DNA of 64,000 nt, taken from Prosopocoilus inquinatus (lineage: Eukaryota; Arthropoda; Insecta; Coleoptera; Lucanidae). Positions 15,001 to 29,500 of the stretch are shown here, piece by piece; the stretch's first letter is position 1; each line of letters begins with the position of its first letter. The stretch is from the NCBI GenBank assembly GCA_036172665.1, contig CM069875.1:17763806-17827805 (forward strand), given 5' to 3'. The notes beneath the pieces were generated by a model. It was not told where the DNA came from and ran no database searches. It worked only from the letters and a program-made list of their open reading frames with translations. The translations under genes were made by a program, and so were the position numbers.

Positions 15001-18000
15001 GAGAACTTCGTATCTCATATCAGAGTTAATGGAGTCCATCGTAACGTCAAATAACATGTTAGATAAGTAAGAATCCATTAGATACATCACAGGAACAACG
15101 CTAATACGTGTTGTTTCGTTCAAAACTATTTCCAGCATCTGCTGCGTCCGAAAACTTCGTATCTCACATCAGTGTTACTGGATTCCGTGGAAACGTCAAA
15201 TAACATAGTAGATAAGTAAGGATCGATTAAATACATCACAGGAACAACGCTAATACGTGTTGTTTCGTCCAAAACTATTTCCAGCTTCTGCTGCGTCCGA
15301 GAACTTCGTATCTCACAACAGAGTTACTGGAGTCCATCGTAACGTCAAATATCATGATAGATAAGTAAGGATCGATTAGATACATCACATAAACAACGCT
15401 AATACGTGTTGTTTCGTTCAAAACTATTTCCAGCTTCAGCTGCGTCCGAAAACTTCGTATCTCACATCAGAGATACTGGAGTCCATCGTAACGTCAAATA
15501 ACATGATAGGTAAGTAAGGATCGATTAGATACATCACAGGAACAACGCTAGCACGTGTTGTTACGTTCAAAACTATTTCCAGCTTCTGCTGCTTCCGAGA
15601 ACTTCGTATCTCACATCAGAGATACTGGAGTCCATCGTAACGTCAAATAACATAGTAGATAAGTAAGGATCGATTAGATATATCACATTAACAGCGCTAA
15701 TACGTGTTATTTCGTTCAAAACTATTTCCAGCTTCTGCTGCGTCCGAGAACTTCGTATCTCACATCAGAGTTACTGGAGTATATCGTAACGTCAAATAAC
15801 ATGATAGATAAGTAAGGATCGATTAGATACATCACAGGAACAACGCTAATATGTGTTATTTCGTTCAAAACTATTTCCAGCTTCTGCTGAGTCCGAGAAA
15901 GTCGTATCTCACATCAGTGTTACTGGATTCCGTGGAAACGTCAAATAACATAGTAGATAAGTAAGGATCGATTAGATACATCACAGAAACAACGCTAATA
16001 CGTGTTGTTTCATTCAAAACTATTTCCAGCTTCTGCTGCGTCCGAAAACTTCGTATCTCACATCAGTGTTACTGGATTCCGTGGAAGCGTCAAATAACAT
16101 AGTAGATAAGTAAGGATCGATTAGATACATCACAGGAACAACGCTAATACGTATTGTTTCGTTCAAAACTATGTCCAGCTTCTGCTGCGTCCGAGAACGT
16201 CGTATCTCATATCAGTGTTACTGGATTCCTTGGAAACGTCAAATAACATAATAGATAAGTAAGGATCGATTAGATACATCACAGGAACAACGCTAATACG
16301 TGTTGTTTCGTCCAAAACTTTTTCCAGCTTCTGCTGCGTCCGAGAACTTCGTATCTCACATCAGTGTTCCTGGATTCCATAGAAACGTCAAATAACATAG
16401 TAGATAAGTAAGTATCGATTAAATACATCACAGAAACAACGCTAATACGTGTTGTTTCGTTCAAAACTATTTCCAGCTTCAGCTGCGTCCGAAAACGTCG
16501 TATCTCACATCAGAGATACTGGAGTCCATCGTAACGTCAAATAACATGATAGATATGTAAGGATCGATTAGATACATCACAGGAACAACGCTAGCACGTG
16601 TTGTTACGTTCAAAACTATTTCCAGCTTCTGCTGCTTCCGAGAACTTCGTATCTCACATCAGAGTTACTGGAGTCCATCGTAACGACAAATAACATGATA
16701 GATAAGCAAGGATCGATTAGATACATCACAGGAACAACGCTAATACGTGTTGTTTCGTCCAAAACTATTTCCAGCTTCTGCTGCGTCCGAGAACTTACTA
16801 TCTCACAACAGAGTTACTGGAGTACATCGTAACGTCAAATAACATGATAGATAAGTAAGGATCGATTAGATACATCACAGGAACAACGCTAATACGTGTT
16901 GTTTCGTCCAAAAGTATTTCCAGCTTCTGCTGAGTCCGAGAACGTCGTATCTCACATCGGTGTTACTGGATTCCGTGGAAACGTCAAGTAACAGAGTAGA
17001 TATGTAAGGATCGATTAAATACATCACAGGAACAACGCTAATACGTGTTATTTCGTTCAAAACTATTTCCAGCTTCTGCTGCGTCCGAGAACTTCGTATC
17101 TCACATCAGAGTTACTGGAGTATATCGTAACGTCAAATAACATGATAGATAAGTAAGGATCGATTAGATACATCACAGGAACAACGCTAATATGTGTTAT
17201 TTCGTTCAAAACTGTTTCCAGCTTCTGCTGAGTCCGAGAAAGTCGTATCTCACATCAGTGTTACTGGATTCCGTGGAAACGTCAAATAACATAGTAGATA
17301 AGTAAGGATCGATTAGATACATCACAGAAACAACGCTAATACGTGTTGTTTCATTCAAAACTATTTCCAGCTTCTGCTGCGTCCGAAAACTTCGTATCTC
17401 ACATCAGTGTTACTGGATTCCGTGGAAGCGTCAAATAACATAGTAGATAAGTAAGGATCGATTAGATACATCACAGGAACAACGCTAATACGTATTGTTT
17501 CGTTCAAAACTATGTCCAGCTTCTGCTGCGTCCGAGAACGTCGTATCTCATATCAGTGTTACTGGATTCCTTGGAAACGTCAAATAACATAATAGATAAG
17601 TAAGGATCGATTAGATACATCACAGGAACAACGCTAATACGTGTTGTTTCGTCCAAAACTTTTTCCAGCTTCTGCTGCGTCCGAGAACTTCGTATCTCAC
17701 AACAGAGTTACTGGAGTCCATCGTAACGTCAAATAACATGATAGATAAGTAAGGATCGGTTAGATACATCACAGGAACAACGCTAATACGTGTTGTTTCG
17801 TCCAAAACTATTTCCAGCTCCTGCTGAGTCCGAGAACGTCGTATCTCATATCAGTGTTCCTGGATTCCGTGGAAACGTCAAATAACATAGTAGATAAGTA
17901 AGTATCGATTAAATACATCACAGAAACAACGCTAATACGTGTTGTTTCGTTCAAAACTATTTCCAGCTTCAGCTGCGTCCGAAAACGTCGTATCTCACAT

Positions 18001-20870
18001 CAGAGATACTGGAGTCCATCGTAACGTCAAATAACATGATAGATATGTAAGGATCGATTAGATACATCACAGGAACAACGCTAGCACGTGTTGTTACGTT
18101 CAAAACTATTTCCAGCTTCTGCTGCTTCCGAGAACTTCGTATCTCACATCAGAGTTACTGGAGTCCATCGTAACGACAAATAACATGATAGATAAGCAAG
18201 GATCGATTAGATACATCACAGGAACAACGCTAATACGTGTTGTTTCGTCCAAAACTATTTCCAGCTTCTGCTGCGTCCGAGAACTTACTATCTCACAACA
18301 GAGTTACTGGAGTACATCGTAACGTCAAATAACATGATAGATAAGTAAGGATCGATTAGATACATCACAGGAACAACGCTAATACGTGTTGTTTCGTCCA
18401 AAAGTATTTCCAGCTTCTGCTGAGTCCGAGAACGTCGTATCTCACATCGGTGTTACTGGATTCCGTGGAAACGTCAAGTAACAGAGTAGATATGTAAGGA
18501 TCGATTAAATACATCACAGGAACAACGCTAATGCGTGTTGTTTCGTTCAAAACTATTTCCAGCTTCCGCTGCGTCCGAGAACTTCGTATCTCACATCAGA
18601 GATACTGGAGTCCATCGTAACGTCAAATAACATGATAGATAGGTAAGGATCGATTAGATACATCACAGGAACAACGCTAATACGTGTTGTTTCGTCCAAA
18701 AGTATTTCCAGCTTCTGCTGAGTCCGAGAACGTCGTATCTCACATCAGTGTTACTGGATTCCGTGGAAACGTCAAGTAACAGAGTAGATATGTAAGGATC
18801 GATTAAATACATCACAGAAACAACGCTAATGCGTGTTGTTTCGTTCAAAACTATTTCCAGCTTCAGCTGCGTCCGAAAACTTCGTATCTCACATCAGAGA
18901 TACTGGAGTCCATCGTAACGTCAAATAACATGATAGATAAGTAAGGATCGAGTAGATACATCTCAGCAACAACGCTAATACGTATTGTTTCGTTCAAAAT
19001 TATTTCCAGCTTCTGCTGCGTCCGAAAACTTCGTATCTCACATCAGAGTTACTGGAGTCCATCGTAATATCAAATATCATGATAGATTAGTAAGGATCGA
19101 TTAGATACATCACAGGAACAACGCTAATACGTGTTGTTTCCTTCAAAATTATTTCCAGCTTCGGCTGCATCCGAAAACTTCGTATCTCACATCAGTGTTA
19201 CTGGAATACTTGGAAACGTTAAATAACATAGTAGATAAGTAAGGATCGATTAGATACATCACAGGAACAACGCTAATACGTGTTGTTTCGTCCAAAACTA
19301 TTTACAGCTTCTGCTGCGTCCGAGAACTTCGTATCTCACATCAGAGTTACTGGAGTCCATCGTAACGTCAAATAATATTGTAGATAAGTAAGGATCGATT
19401 AGATACATCACAGGAACAACGCCAATACGTGTTATTTCCTTCAAAATTATTTCCAGCTCCTGCTGAGTCCGAGAACTTCGTATCTCATATCAGAGTTAAT
19501 GGAGTCCATCGTAACGTCAGATAACATGATAGATAAGTAAGAATCGATTAGATAAATCACAGGAACAACGCTAATACGTGTTGTTTCATTCAAAACTATT
19601 TCCAGCATCTGCTGCGTCCGAAAACTTCGTATCTCCCATCAGTGTTACTGGATTCCTTGGAAACGTCAAATAACATAGTAGATAAGTAAGGATCGATTAA
19701 ATACATCACAGGAACAACGCTAGTACGTGTTGTTTCGTTCAAAACTATTTCCAGCTTCAGCTGCGTCCGAAAACTTCGTCTCTCACATCAGAGATGCTGG
19801 AGTCCATCGTAACGTCAAATAACATGATAGATAAGTAAGGGTCGAGTAGATACATCTCAGCAACAACGCTAATACGTATTGTTTCGTTCAAAATTATTTC
19901 CAGCTTCTGCTGCGTCCGAAAACTTCGTATCTCACATCAGAGTTACTGGAGTCCATCGTAATATCAAATATCATGATAGATTAGTAAGGATAGATTAGTT
20001 ACATCACAGGAACAACGCTAATACGTGTTGTTTCCTTCAAAACTATTTCCAGCTTCGGCTGCGTCCGAAAACTTCTTATCTCACATCAGTGTTACCGGAT
20101 TCCTTGGAAACGTCAAATAACATAGTAGATAAGTAAGGATCAATTAGATACATCACAGGAACAACGCTAATACGTGTTGTTTCGTCCAAAACTGTTTACA
20201 GCTTCTGCTGCGTCCGAGAACATCGTATCTCACATCAGAGTTACTGGAGTCCATCGTAACGTCAAATAACATTGTAGATAAGTAAGGATCGATTAGATAC
20301 ATCACAGGAACAACGCTAATACGTGTTGTTTCGTTCATAACTATTTCCAGCTCCTGCTGAGTCCGAGAACTTCGTATCTCACATCAGAGTTACTGAAGTC
20401 CATCGTAACGTCAAATAACATAGTAGATAAGTAAGGATCGATTAGATACATCACAGGAACAACGCTAATACGTGTTGTTTCGTTCATAACTATTTCCAGC
20501 TTCTGCTGAGTCCGAAAGATTCGTATCTCACTTCAGAGTTACTGGAGTCCGTTGAAACGTCAAATAACATGATAGATAAGTAAGGATCGATTAGATACAT
20601 CACAGGAACAACTCTAATACGTGTTATTTTGTTCAAAACTATTTCCAGCTCCTGCTGAGTCCGAGAACTTCGTATCTCACATCAGAGTTACTGAAGTCCA
20701 TCGTAACGTCAAATAACATAGTAGATAAGTAAGGATCGATTAGATACATCACAGGAACAACGCTAACACGTGTTGTTTCGTTCAAAACTACTTCCAGCTT
20801 CTGCTGCGTTCGGAAGCTTCATATCTCACATCAGAGTTACTGGAGTCCGGCGAAACGTCAAATAACATGA
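1..20870. repeat. Satellite segment A: perfect-register higher-order repeats
   Basis: From the first core at 72 to the core at 20,783 the monomer phase is an exact multiple of 149, so about 140 monomers show no net indel. A landmark monomer (AATAACATGTTAGATAAGTA followed by AGAATCCATTAG) occurs at 1, 3577, 6706, 11,474 and 15,050, giving spacings of 3576, 3129, 4768 and 3576 bases, which are 24, 21, 32 and 24 monomers. A second landmark (ATGGATCGGTTAGATCTATC) occurs at 1361, 9258 and 12,834, spaced 53 and 24 monomers. Smaller duplications are a 10-mer (16,361 and 17,851) and a 6-mer (18,951 and 19,845). This fits recent segmental amplification by unequal exchange. Confidence 0.93.
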
Positions 20871-23800
20871 TAGATAGTAAAGATCGATTAGATACATCAC
20901 AGGAACAACGCTAATACGTGTTGTTTCGTTCAAAACTATTTCCAGTTCCTGCTGAGTCCGAGAACTTCGTATCTCACATCAGAGTTACTGGAGTCCATCG
21001 TAACGTCAAATAACATGATAGATAAGTAAGGATCGATTAGATACATCACAGGAACAACGCTAATACGTGTTATCTCGTTCAAAACTATTTGCAGCTCCTG
21101 CTGAGTCCGAGAACTTCGTATCTCACATCAGAGTTACTGGAGTCCATCGTAACGTTAAATATCATAGTAGATAAGTAAGGATCGATTAGATACATCACAG
21201 GAACAACGCTAATACGTGTTGTTTCGTTCAAAACCATTTCCAGCTCCTGCTGAGTCCGAGAACTTCGTATCTCACATCAGAATTACTGGAGTCCATCGTA
21301 ACGTCAAATAACATGATAGATAAGTAAGGATCGATTAGATGCATCATGGGAACAACGCTAGTATGTGTTGTTTCGTTCAAAACTATTTCCAGCTTCTGCT
21401 GCGTCCGAAAAATTCGTATCTCATATCAGAGTTACTGGAGTCCATCGTAACGTCAAGTAACATGACAGATAAGTAAGGATCGATTAGATACATCACAGGA
21501 ACAACGCTAATACGTGTTATTTCGTTCAAAACTATTTCCAGCTCCTGCTGAGTCCGAGAACATCGTATCTCACATCAGAGTTATTGGAATCCATCGTAAC
21601 GTCAAATAACATGATAGATAAGTAAGGATCGATTAGATACATCACAGGAAAAACGCTGATACGTGTTGTTTCGTTCATAACTATTTAAAGCTTCTGCTGC
21701 GTCCGAAAATTTCGTATCTCACATCAGAGTTACTGGAGTATATCGTAACGTCAAATAACATGACAGATAAGTAAGGATCAATTAGATACATCACAGGAAC
21801 AACGCTAATACGTGTTGTTTCGTTCAAAACTATTTCCAGCTTCTGCTGTGTCCGAAAACTTAGTCTCTCACATCAGAGTTACTGGAGTCCATCGTAACGT
21901 CAAATAACATGATAGATAAGTAAGGATCGATTAGATACATCACAGTAACAGCGCTAATATGTGTTATTTCGTTCAAGACTATTTCCAGCTCCTGCTGAGT
22001 CCGAGAACTTCGTATATCACATCAGAGTTACTGGAGTCCATCGTAACGTCAAATAACATAGTAGATAAGTAAGGATCGATTAGATACATCACAGGAACAA
22101 CGCTAATACGGGTTGTTTCGTTCATAACTATTTCCAGCTTCTGCTGAGTCCGAGAACTTCGTATCTCACATCAGAGTTACTGGAGTCCATCGTAACGTCA
22201 AATAACATAGTAGATAAGTAAGGATCGATGAGATACATCACAGGAACAACGCTAATACGGGTTGTTTCGTTCATAACTATTTCCAGCTTCTGCTGAGACC
22301 GAAAGCTTCGTATCTCACATCACAGAGACTGGAGTCCATCGTAACGTCAAATAACATGATAGATAAGTAAGGATCGATTAGATACATCACAGGAACAACA
22401 CTAATAAGTGCTGTTTCTTTCATAACTATTTAAAGCTTCTGCTGCGTCCGAAAACTTCGTATCTCACAACAGAGTTACTTTAGTCCATCGTAACGTCAAA
22501 TAATATGATAGATAAGTAAGGATCGATTAGATACATCACAGGAACAACGCTAATACGTGTTTTTTCGTTCAAAACTATTTCCAGCTTCTGCTGCGTCCGA
22601 AAAATTCGTATCTCACATCAGAGTTACTGGAGTCCATCGTAACGTCAAATAACATAGTAGATAAGTAAGGATCGATTAGATACATCACAGGAATAACGCT
22701 AATACGTGTTGTTTCGTTCAAAACTATTTCCAGCTCCTGCTGAGTCCGAGAACTTCGTATCTCACATCAGAGTTACTGGAGTCCATCGTAACGTTAAATA
22801 ACATAGTAGATAAGTAAGGATCGATTAGATACATCACAGGAACAACGCTAAGACGTGTTGTTTCGTTCAAAATTATTTCCAGCTCCTGCTGAGTCCGAGA
22901 ACTTGGTATCTCACATCAGAATTACTGGAGTCCATCGTAACCTCAAATAACATGATAGATAAGTAAGGATCGATTAGATACATCACAGGAACAACGCTAA
23001 TACGTGTTTTTTCGTTCAAAACTATTTCCAGCTTCTGCTGCGTCCGAAAAATTCGTATCTCACATCAGAGTTACTGGAGTCCATCGTAACGTCAAATAAC
23101 ATAGTAGATAAGTAAGGATCGATTAGATACATCACAGGAATAACGCTAATACGTGTTGTTTCGTTCAAAACTATTTCCAGCTCCTGCTGAGTCCGAGAAC
23201 TTCGTATCTCACATCAGAGTTACTGGAGTCCATCGTAACGTTAAATAACATAGTAGATAAGTAAGGATCGATTAGATACATCACATGAACAACGCTAATA
23301 CGTGTTGTTTCGTTCAAAACTATTTCCAGCTTCTGCTGCGTCCGAAAGCTTCATATCTCACATCAGAGTTACTTTAGTCCGTTGAAACGTCAAATAACAT
23401 AGTAAGTAAGTAGGGATCGTTTATATACATCACAGGAACAACGCTAACACGTGTTGTTTCGTTCAAAAGTATTTCCAGCTTCTGCTGCGTCCAGGAAATT
23501 CGTATCTCACATCAGAGTTACCGGAGTCGGTCAAAAAGTCAAATAACATGATAGATAGTAAAGATCGATTTGATACATCACAGGAACAACGCTAACACGT
23601 GTTGTTTCGTTCAAAACTACTTCCAGCTTCTGCTGCGTTCGAAAGCTTCATATCTCACATCAGAGTTACTGGAGTCCGGCGAAACGTCAAATAACATGAT
23701 AGATAGTAAAGATCGATTATATACAACACAGGAGCAACGCTAATACGTGTTGTTTCGTTCAAAACTATTTCCAGTTCCTGCTGAGTCCGAGAACTTCGTA

Positions 23801-26460
23801 TCTCACATCAGAGTTACTGGAGTCCATCGTAACGTCAAATAACATGATAGATAAGTAAGGATCGATTAGATACATCACAGTAACAACGCTAATATGTGTT
23901 ATTTCGTTCAAGACTATTTCCAGCTCCTGCTGAGTCCGAGAACTTCGTATCTCAATTCAGAGTTACTGGAGTCCTTTGAAACGTCAAATAACATGATAGA
24001 TAAGTAAGGATCGATTAGATACATCATGGGAACAACGCTAGTATGTGTTGTTTCGTTCAAAACTATTTCCAGCTTCTGCTGCGTCCGAAAAATTCGTATC
24101 TCACATCAGAGTTACTGGAGTCCATCGTAACGTCAAGTAACATGACAGATAAGTAAGGATCGATTAGATACATCACAGGAACAACGCTAATACGTGTTGT
24201 TTCGTTCAAAACTATTTCCACCTTCTGCTGCGTCCGAAAAATTCGTATCTCACATCAGAGTTACTGGAGTCCATCGTAACGTCAAATAACATGATAGATA
24301 AGTAAGGATCGATTAGATACATCACAGGAACAACGCTAATACGCGTTGTTCCGTTCAAAACGATTTCCAGCTCCTGCTGAGTCCGAGAACATCGTATCTC
24401 ACATCAGAGTTACTGGAATCCATCGTAACGTCAAATAACATGATAGATAAGTAAGGATCGATTAGATACATCACAGGAAAAACGCTAATACGTGTTGTTT
24501 CGTTCATAACTATTTAAAGCTTCTGCTGCGTCCGAAAATTTCGTATCTCACATCAGAGTTACTGGAGTCCATCGTAACTTCAAATAACATGACAGATAAG
24601 TAAGGATCGATTAGGTACATCACAGGAACAACGCTAATACGTGTTGTTTCGTTCAAAACTATTTCCAGCTTCTGCTGTGTCCGAAAACTTCGTCTCTCAC
24701 ATCAGAGTTACCGGAGTCCATCGTAACGTCAAATAACATGATAGATAAGTATGGATCGATTAGATACATCACAGTAACAACGCTAATATGTGTTATTTCG
24801 TTCAAGACTATTTCCAGCTCCTGCTGAGTCCGAGAACTTCGTATCTCACATCAGAGTTACTGGAGTCCATCGTAACGTCAAATAACATAGTAGATAAGTA
24901 AGGATCGATTAGATACATCACAGGAACAACGCTAATACGGGTTGTTTCGTTCATAAATATTTCCAGCTTCTGCTGAGTCCGAGAACTTCGTATCTCACAT
25001 CAGAGTTACTGGAGTCCATCGTAACGTCAAATAACATAGTAGATAAGTAAGGATCGATTAGATACATCACAGGAACAACGCTAATACGGGTTGTTTCGTT
25101 CATAACTATTTCCAGCTTCTGCTGAGTCCGAAAGCTTCGTATCTCACATCACAGGGCTGGAGTCCATCGTAACGTCAAATAACATGATAGATAAGTAAGG
25201 ATCGATTAGATACATCACAGGAACAACGCTAGTACGTGTTGTTTCGTTCAAAACTATTTCCAGTTCCTGCTGAGTCCGAGAACTTCGTATCTCACATCAG
25301 AGTTACTGGAGTCCATCGTAACGTCAAATAACATGATAGATAAGTAAGGATCGATTAGATACATCACAGTAACAACGCTAATATGTGTTATTTCGTTCAA
25401 GACTATTTCCAGCTCCTGCTGAGTCCGAGAACTTCGTATCTCACTTCAGAGTTACTGGAGTCCATCGTAACGTCAAATAACATAGTAGATAAGTAAGGAT
25501 CGATTAGATACATCACAGGAACAACGCTAATACGGGTTGTTTCGTTCATAAATATTTCCAGCTTCAGCTGCGTCCGAAAACTTCGTGTCTCACATCAGAG
25601 ATACTGGAGTCCATCGTAACGTCAAATAACATGATAGATAAGTAAGGATCGATTAGATACATCACAGGAACAACGCTAGCACGTGTCGTTACGTTCAAAA
25701 CTATTTCCAGCTTCTGCTGCGTCCGAGAACTTCGTATCTCACATCAGAGTTACTGGAGTCCATCGTAACGGCAAGTAACATGTTAGATAAGTAAGGATCG
25801 ATTAGATACATCATGGGAACAACGCTAATATGTGTTGTTTCGTTCAAAACTATTTCCAGCTTCTGCTGCGTCCGAAAAATTCGTATCTCACATCAGAGTT
25901 ACTGGAGTCCATCGTAACGTCAAATAACATGATAGATAAGTAAGGATCGATTAGATACATCACAGGAACAACGCTAATACGTGTTATTTCGTTCAAAACT
26001 ATTTCCAGCTCCTGCTGAGTCGGAGAACTTCTTATCTCACATCAGAGTTACTGGATTCCGTGGAAACGTCAAATAACATGATAGATAAGTAGGGATCGAT
26101 TAGATACGTCACATGAACAACGCTAATACGTGTTGTTTCGTTCAAAACTATTTCCAGCTTCTGCTGCGTCCGAAAACTTCGTATCTCACATCAGAGTTAC
26201 TTTAGTCCGTTGAAACGTCAAATAACATAGTAAGTAAGTAGGGATCGATTAGATACATCACATGAACAACGCTAATACGTGTTGTTTCGTTCAAAACTAT
26301 TTCCAGCTTCTGCTGCGTCCGCAAACTTCGTATCTCACATCAGAGTTACTTTAGTCCGTTGAAACGTCAAATAACATAGTAAGTAAGTTGGGATCGTTTA
26401 TATACATCACAGGAACAACGCTAACACGTGTTGTTTCGTTCAAAAGTATTTCCAGCTTCT

Positions 26461-26530
26461 GCTGCGTCCAGGAAATTCGTATCTCACATCAGAGACATGA
26501 TAGATAAGTAAGGATCGATTAGATACATCA
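26461..26530. repeat. Deletion junction inside the satellite
   Basis: At 26,494/26,495 the sequence jumps from ...CACATCAGAG directly to ACATGATAGATAAG. About 28 bases present in sibling monomers (for example at 28,105-28,135) are absent. The monomers on each side belong to different positions of the segment B higher-order unit, so this is a recombination joint rather than a simple small slip. Confidence 0.8.
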
Positions 26531-29500
26531 CAGTAACAGCGCTAATATGTGTTATTTCGTTCAAGACTATTTCCAGCTCCTGCTGAGTCCGAGAACTTCG
26601 TATATCACATCAGAGTTACTGGAGTCCATCGTAACGTCAAATAACATAGTAGATAAGTAAGGATCGATTAGATACATCACAGGAACAACGCTAATACGGG
26701 TTGTTTCGTTCATAACTATTTCCAGCTTCTGCTGAGTCCGAGAACTTCGTATCTCACATCAGAGTTACTGGAGTCCATCGTAACGTCAAATAACATAGTA
26801 GATAAGTAAGGATCGATGAGATACATCACAGGAACAACGCTAATACGGGTTGTTTCGTTCATAACTATTTCCAGCTTCTGCTGAGACCGAAAGCTTCGTA
26901 TCTCACATCACAGAGACTGGAGTCCATCGTAACGTCAAATAACATGATAGATAAGTAAGGATCGATTAGATACATCACAGGAACAACACTAATAAGTGCT
27001 GTTTCGTTCATAACTATTTAAAGCTTCTGCTGCGTCCGAAAACTTCGTATCTCACAACAGAGTTACTTTAGTCCATCGTAACGTCAAATAATATGATAGA
27101 TAAGTAAGGATCGATTAGATACATCACAGGAACAACGCTAATACGTGTTTTTTCGTTCAAAACTATTTCCAGCTTCTGCTGCGTCCGAAAAATTCGTATC
27201 TCACATCAGAGTTACTGGAGTCCATCGTAACGTCAAATAACATAGTAGATAAGTAAGGATCGATTAGATACATCACAGGAATAACGCTAATACGTGTTGT
27301 TTCGTTCAAAACTATTTCCAGCTCCTGCTGAGTCCGAGAACTTCGTATCTCACATCAGAGTTACTGGAGTCCATCGTAACGTTAAATAACATAGTAGATA
27401 AGTAAGGATCGATTAGATACATCACAGGAACAACGCTAAGACGTGTTGTTTCGTTCAAAATTATTTCCAGCTCCTGCTGAGTCCGAGAACTTGGTATCTC
27501 ACATCAGAATTACTGGAGTCCATCGTAACCTCAAATAACATGATAGATAAGTAAGGATCGATTAGATACATTACAGGAACAACGCTAATACGTGTTATTT
27601 CGTTCAAAACTATTTCCAGCTCCTGCTGAGTCGGAGAATTTCTTATCTCACATCAGAGTTACTGGATTCCGTGGAAACGTCAAATAACATGATAGATAAG
27701 TAGGGATCGATTAGATACATCACATGAACAACGCTAATACGTGTTGTTTCGTTCAAAACTATTTCCAGCTTCTGCTGCGTCCGTAAACTTCGTATCTCAC
27801 ATCAGAGTTACTTTAGTCCGTTGAAACGTCAAATAACATAGTAAGTAAGTAGGGATCGATTAGATACATCACATGAACAACGCTAATACGTGTTGTTTCG
27901 TTCAAAACTATTTCCAGCTTCTGCTGCGTCCGAAAGCTTCATATCTCACATCAGAGTTACTTTAGTCCGTTGAAACGTCAAATAACATAGTAAGTAAGTA
28001 GGGATCGTTTATATACATCACAGGAACAACGCTAACACGTGTTGTTTCGTTCAAAAGTATTTCCAGCTTCTGCTGCGTCCAGGAAATTCGTATCTCACAT
28101 CAGAGTTACCGGAGTCGGTCAAAAAGTCAAATAACATGATAGATAGTAAAGATCGATTTGATACATCACAGGAACAACGCTAACACGTGTTGTTTCGTTC
28201 AAAACTACTTCCAGCTTCTGCTGCGTTCGAAAGCTTCATATCTCACATCAGAGTTACTGGAGTCCGGCGAAACGTCAAATAACATGATAGATAGTAAAGA
28301 TCGATTATATACAACACAGGAGCAACGCTAATACGTGTTGTTTCGTTCAAAACTATTTCCAGTTCCTGCTGAGTCCGAGAACTTCGTATCTCACATCAGA
28401 GTTACTGGAGTCCATCGTAACGTCAAATAACATGATAGATAAGTAAGGATCGATTAGATACATCACAGTAACAACGCTAATATGTGTTATTTCGTTCAAG
28501 ACTATTTCCAGCTCCTGCTGAGTCCGAGAACTTCGTATCTCACTTCAGAGTTACTGGAGTCCTTTGAAACGTCAAATAACATGATAGATAAGTAAGGATC
28601 GATTAGATACATCATGGGAACAACGCTAGTATGTGTTGTTTCGTTCAAAACTATTTCCAGCTTCTGCTGCGTCCGAAAAATTCGTATCTCACATCAGAGT
28701 TACTGGAGTCCATCGTAACGTCAAGTAACATGACAGATAAGTAAGGATCGATTAGATACATCACAGGAACAACGCTAATACGTGTTGTTTCGTTCAAAAC
28801 TATTTCCAGCTTCTGCTGCGTCCGAAAAATTCGTATCTCACATCAGAGTTACTGGAGTCCATCGTAACGTCAAATAACATGATAGATAAGTAAGGATCGA
28901 TTAGATACATCACAGGAACAACGCTAATACGCGTTGTTCCGTTCAAAACGATTTCCAGCTCCTGCTGAGTCCGAGAACATCGTATCTCACATCAGAGTTA
29001 CTGGAATCCATCGTAACGTCAAATAACATGATAGATAAGTAAGGATCGATTAGATACATCACAGGAAAAACGCTAATACGTGTTGTTTCGTTCATAACTA
29101 TTTAAAGCTTCTGCTGCGTCCGAAAATTTCGTATCTCACATCAGAGTTACTGGAGTCCATCGTAACTTCAAATAACATGACAGATAAGTAAGGATCGATT
29201 AGGTACATCACAGGAACAACGCTAATACGTGTTGTTTCGTTCAAAACCATTTCCAGCTTCTGCTGTGTCCGAAAACTTCGTCTCTCACATCAGAGTTACC
29301 GGAGTCCATCGTAACGTCAAATAACATGATAGATAAGTATGGATCGATTAGATACATCACAGTAACAACGCTAATATGTGTTATTTCGTTCAAGACTATT
29401 TCCAGCTCCTGCTGAGTCCGAGAACTTCGTATCTCACATCAGAGTTACTGGAGTCCATCGTAACGTCAAATAACATAGTAGATAAGTAAGGATCGATTAG

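Noticed and set aside
8978..20338. Recurrent 61-codon minus-strand ORFs inside the satellite
   Set aside because: They repeat with the 149-bp unit and exceed one monomer only because one frame happens to lack stops; 149 is not a multiple of three, so no long protein can be encoded. No start context or domain.
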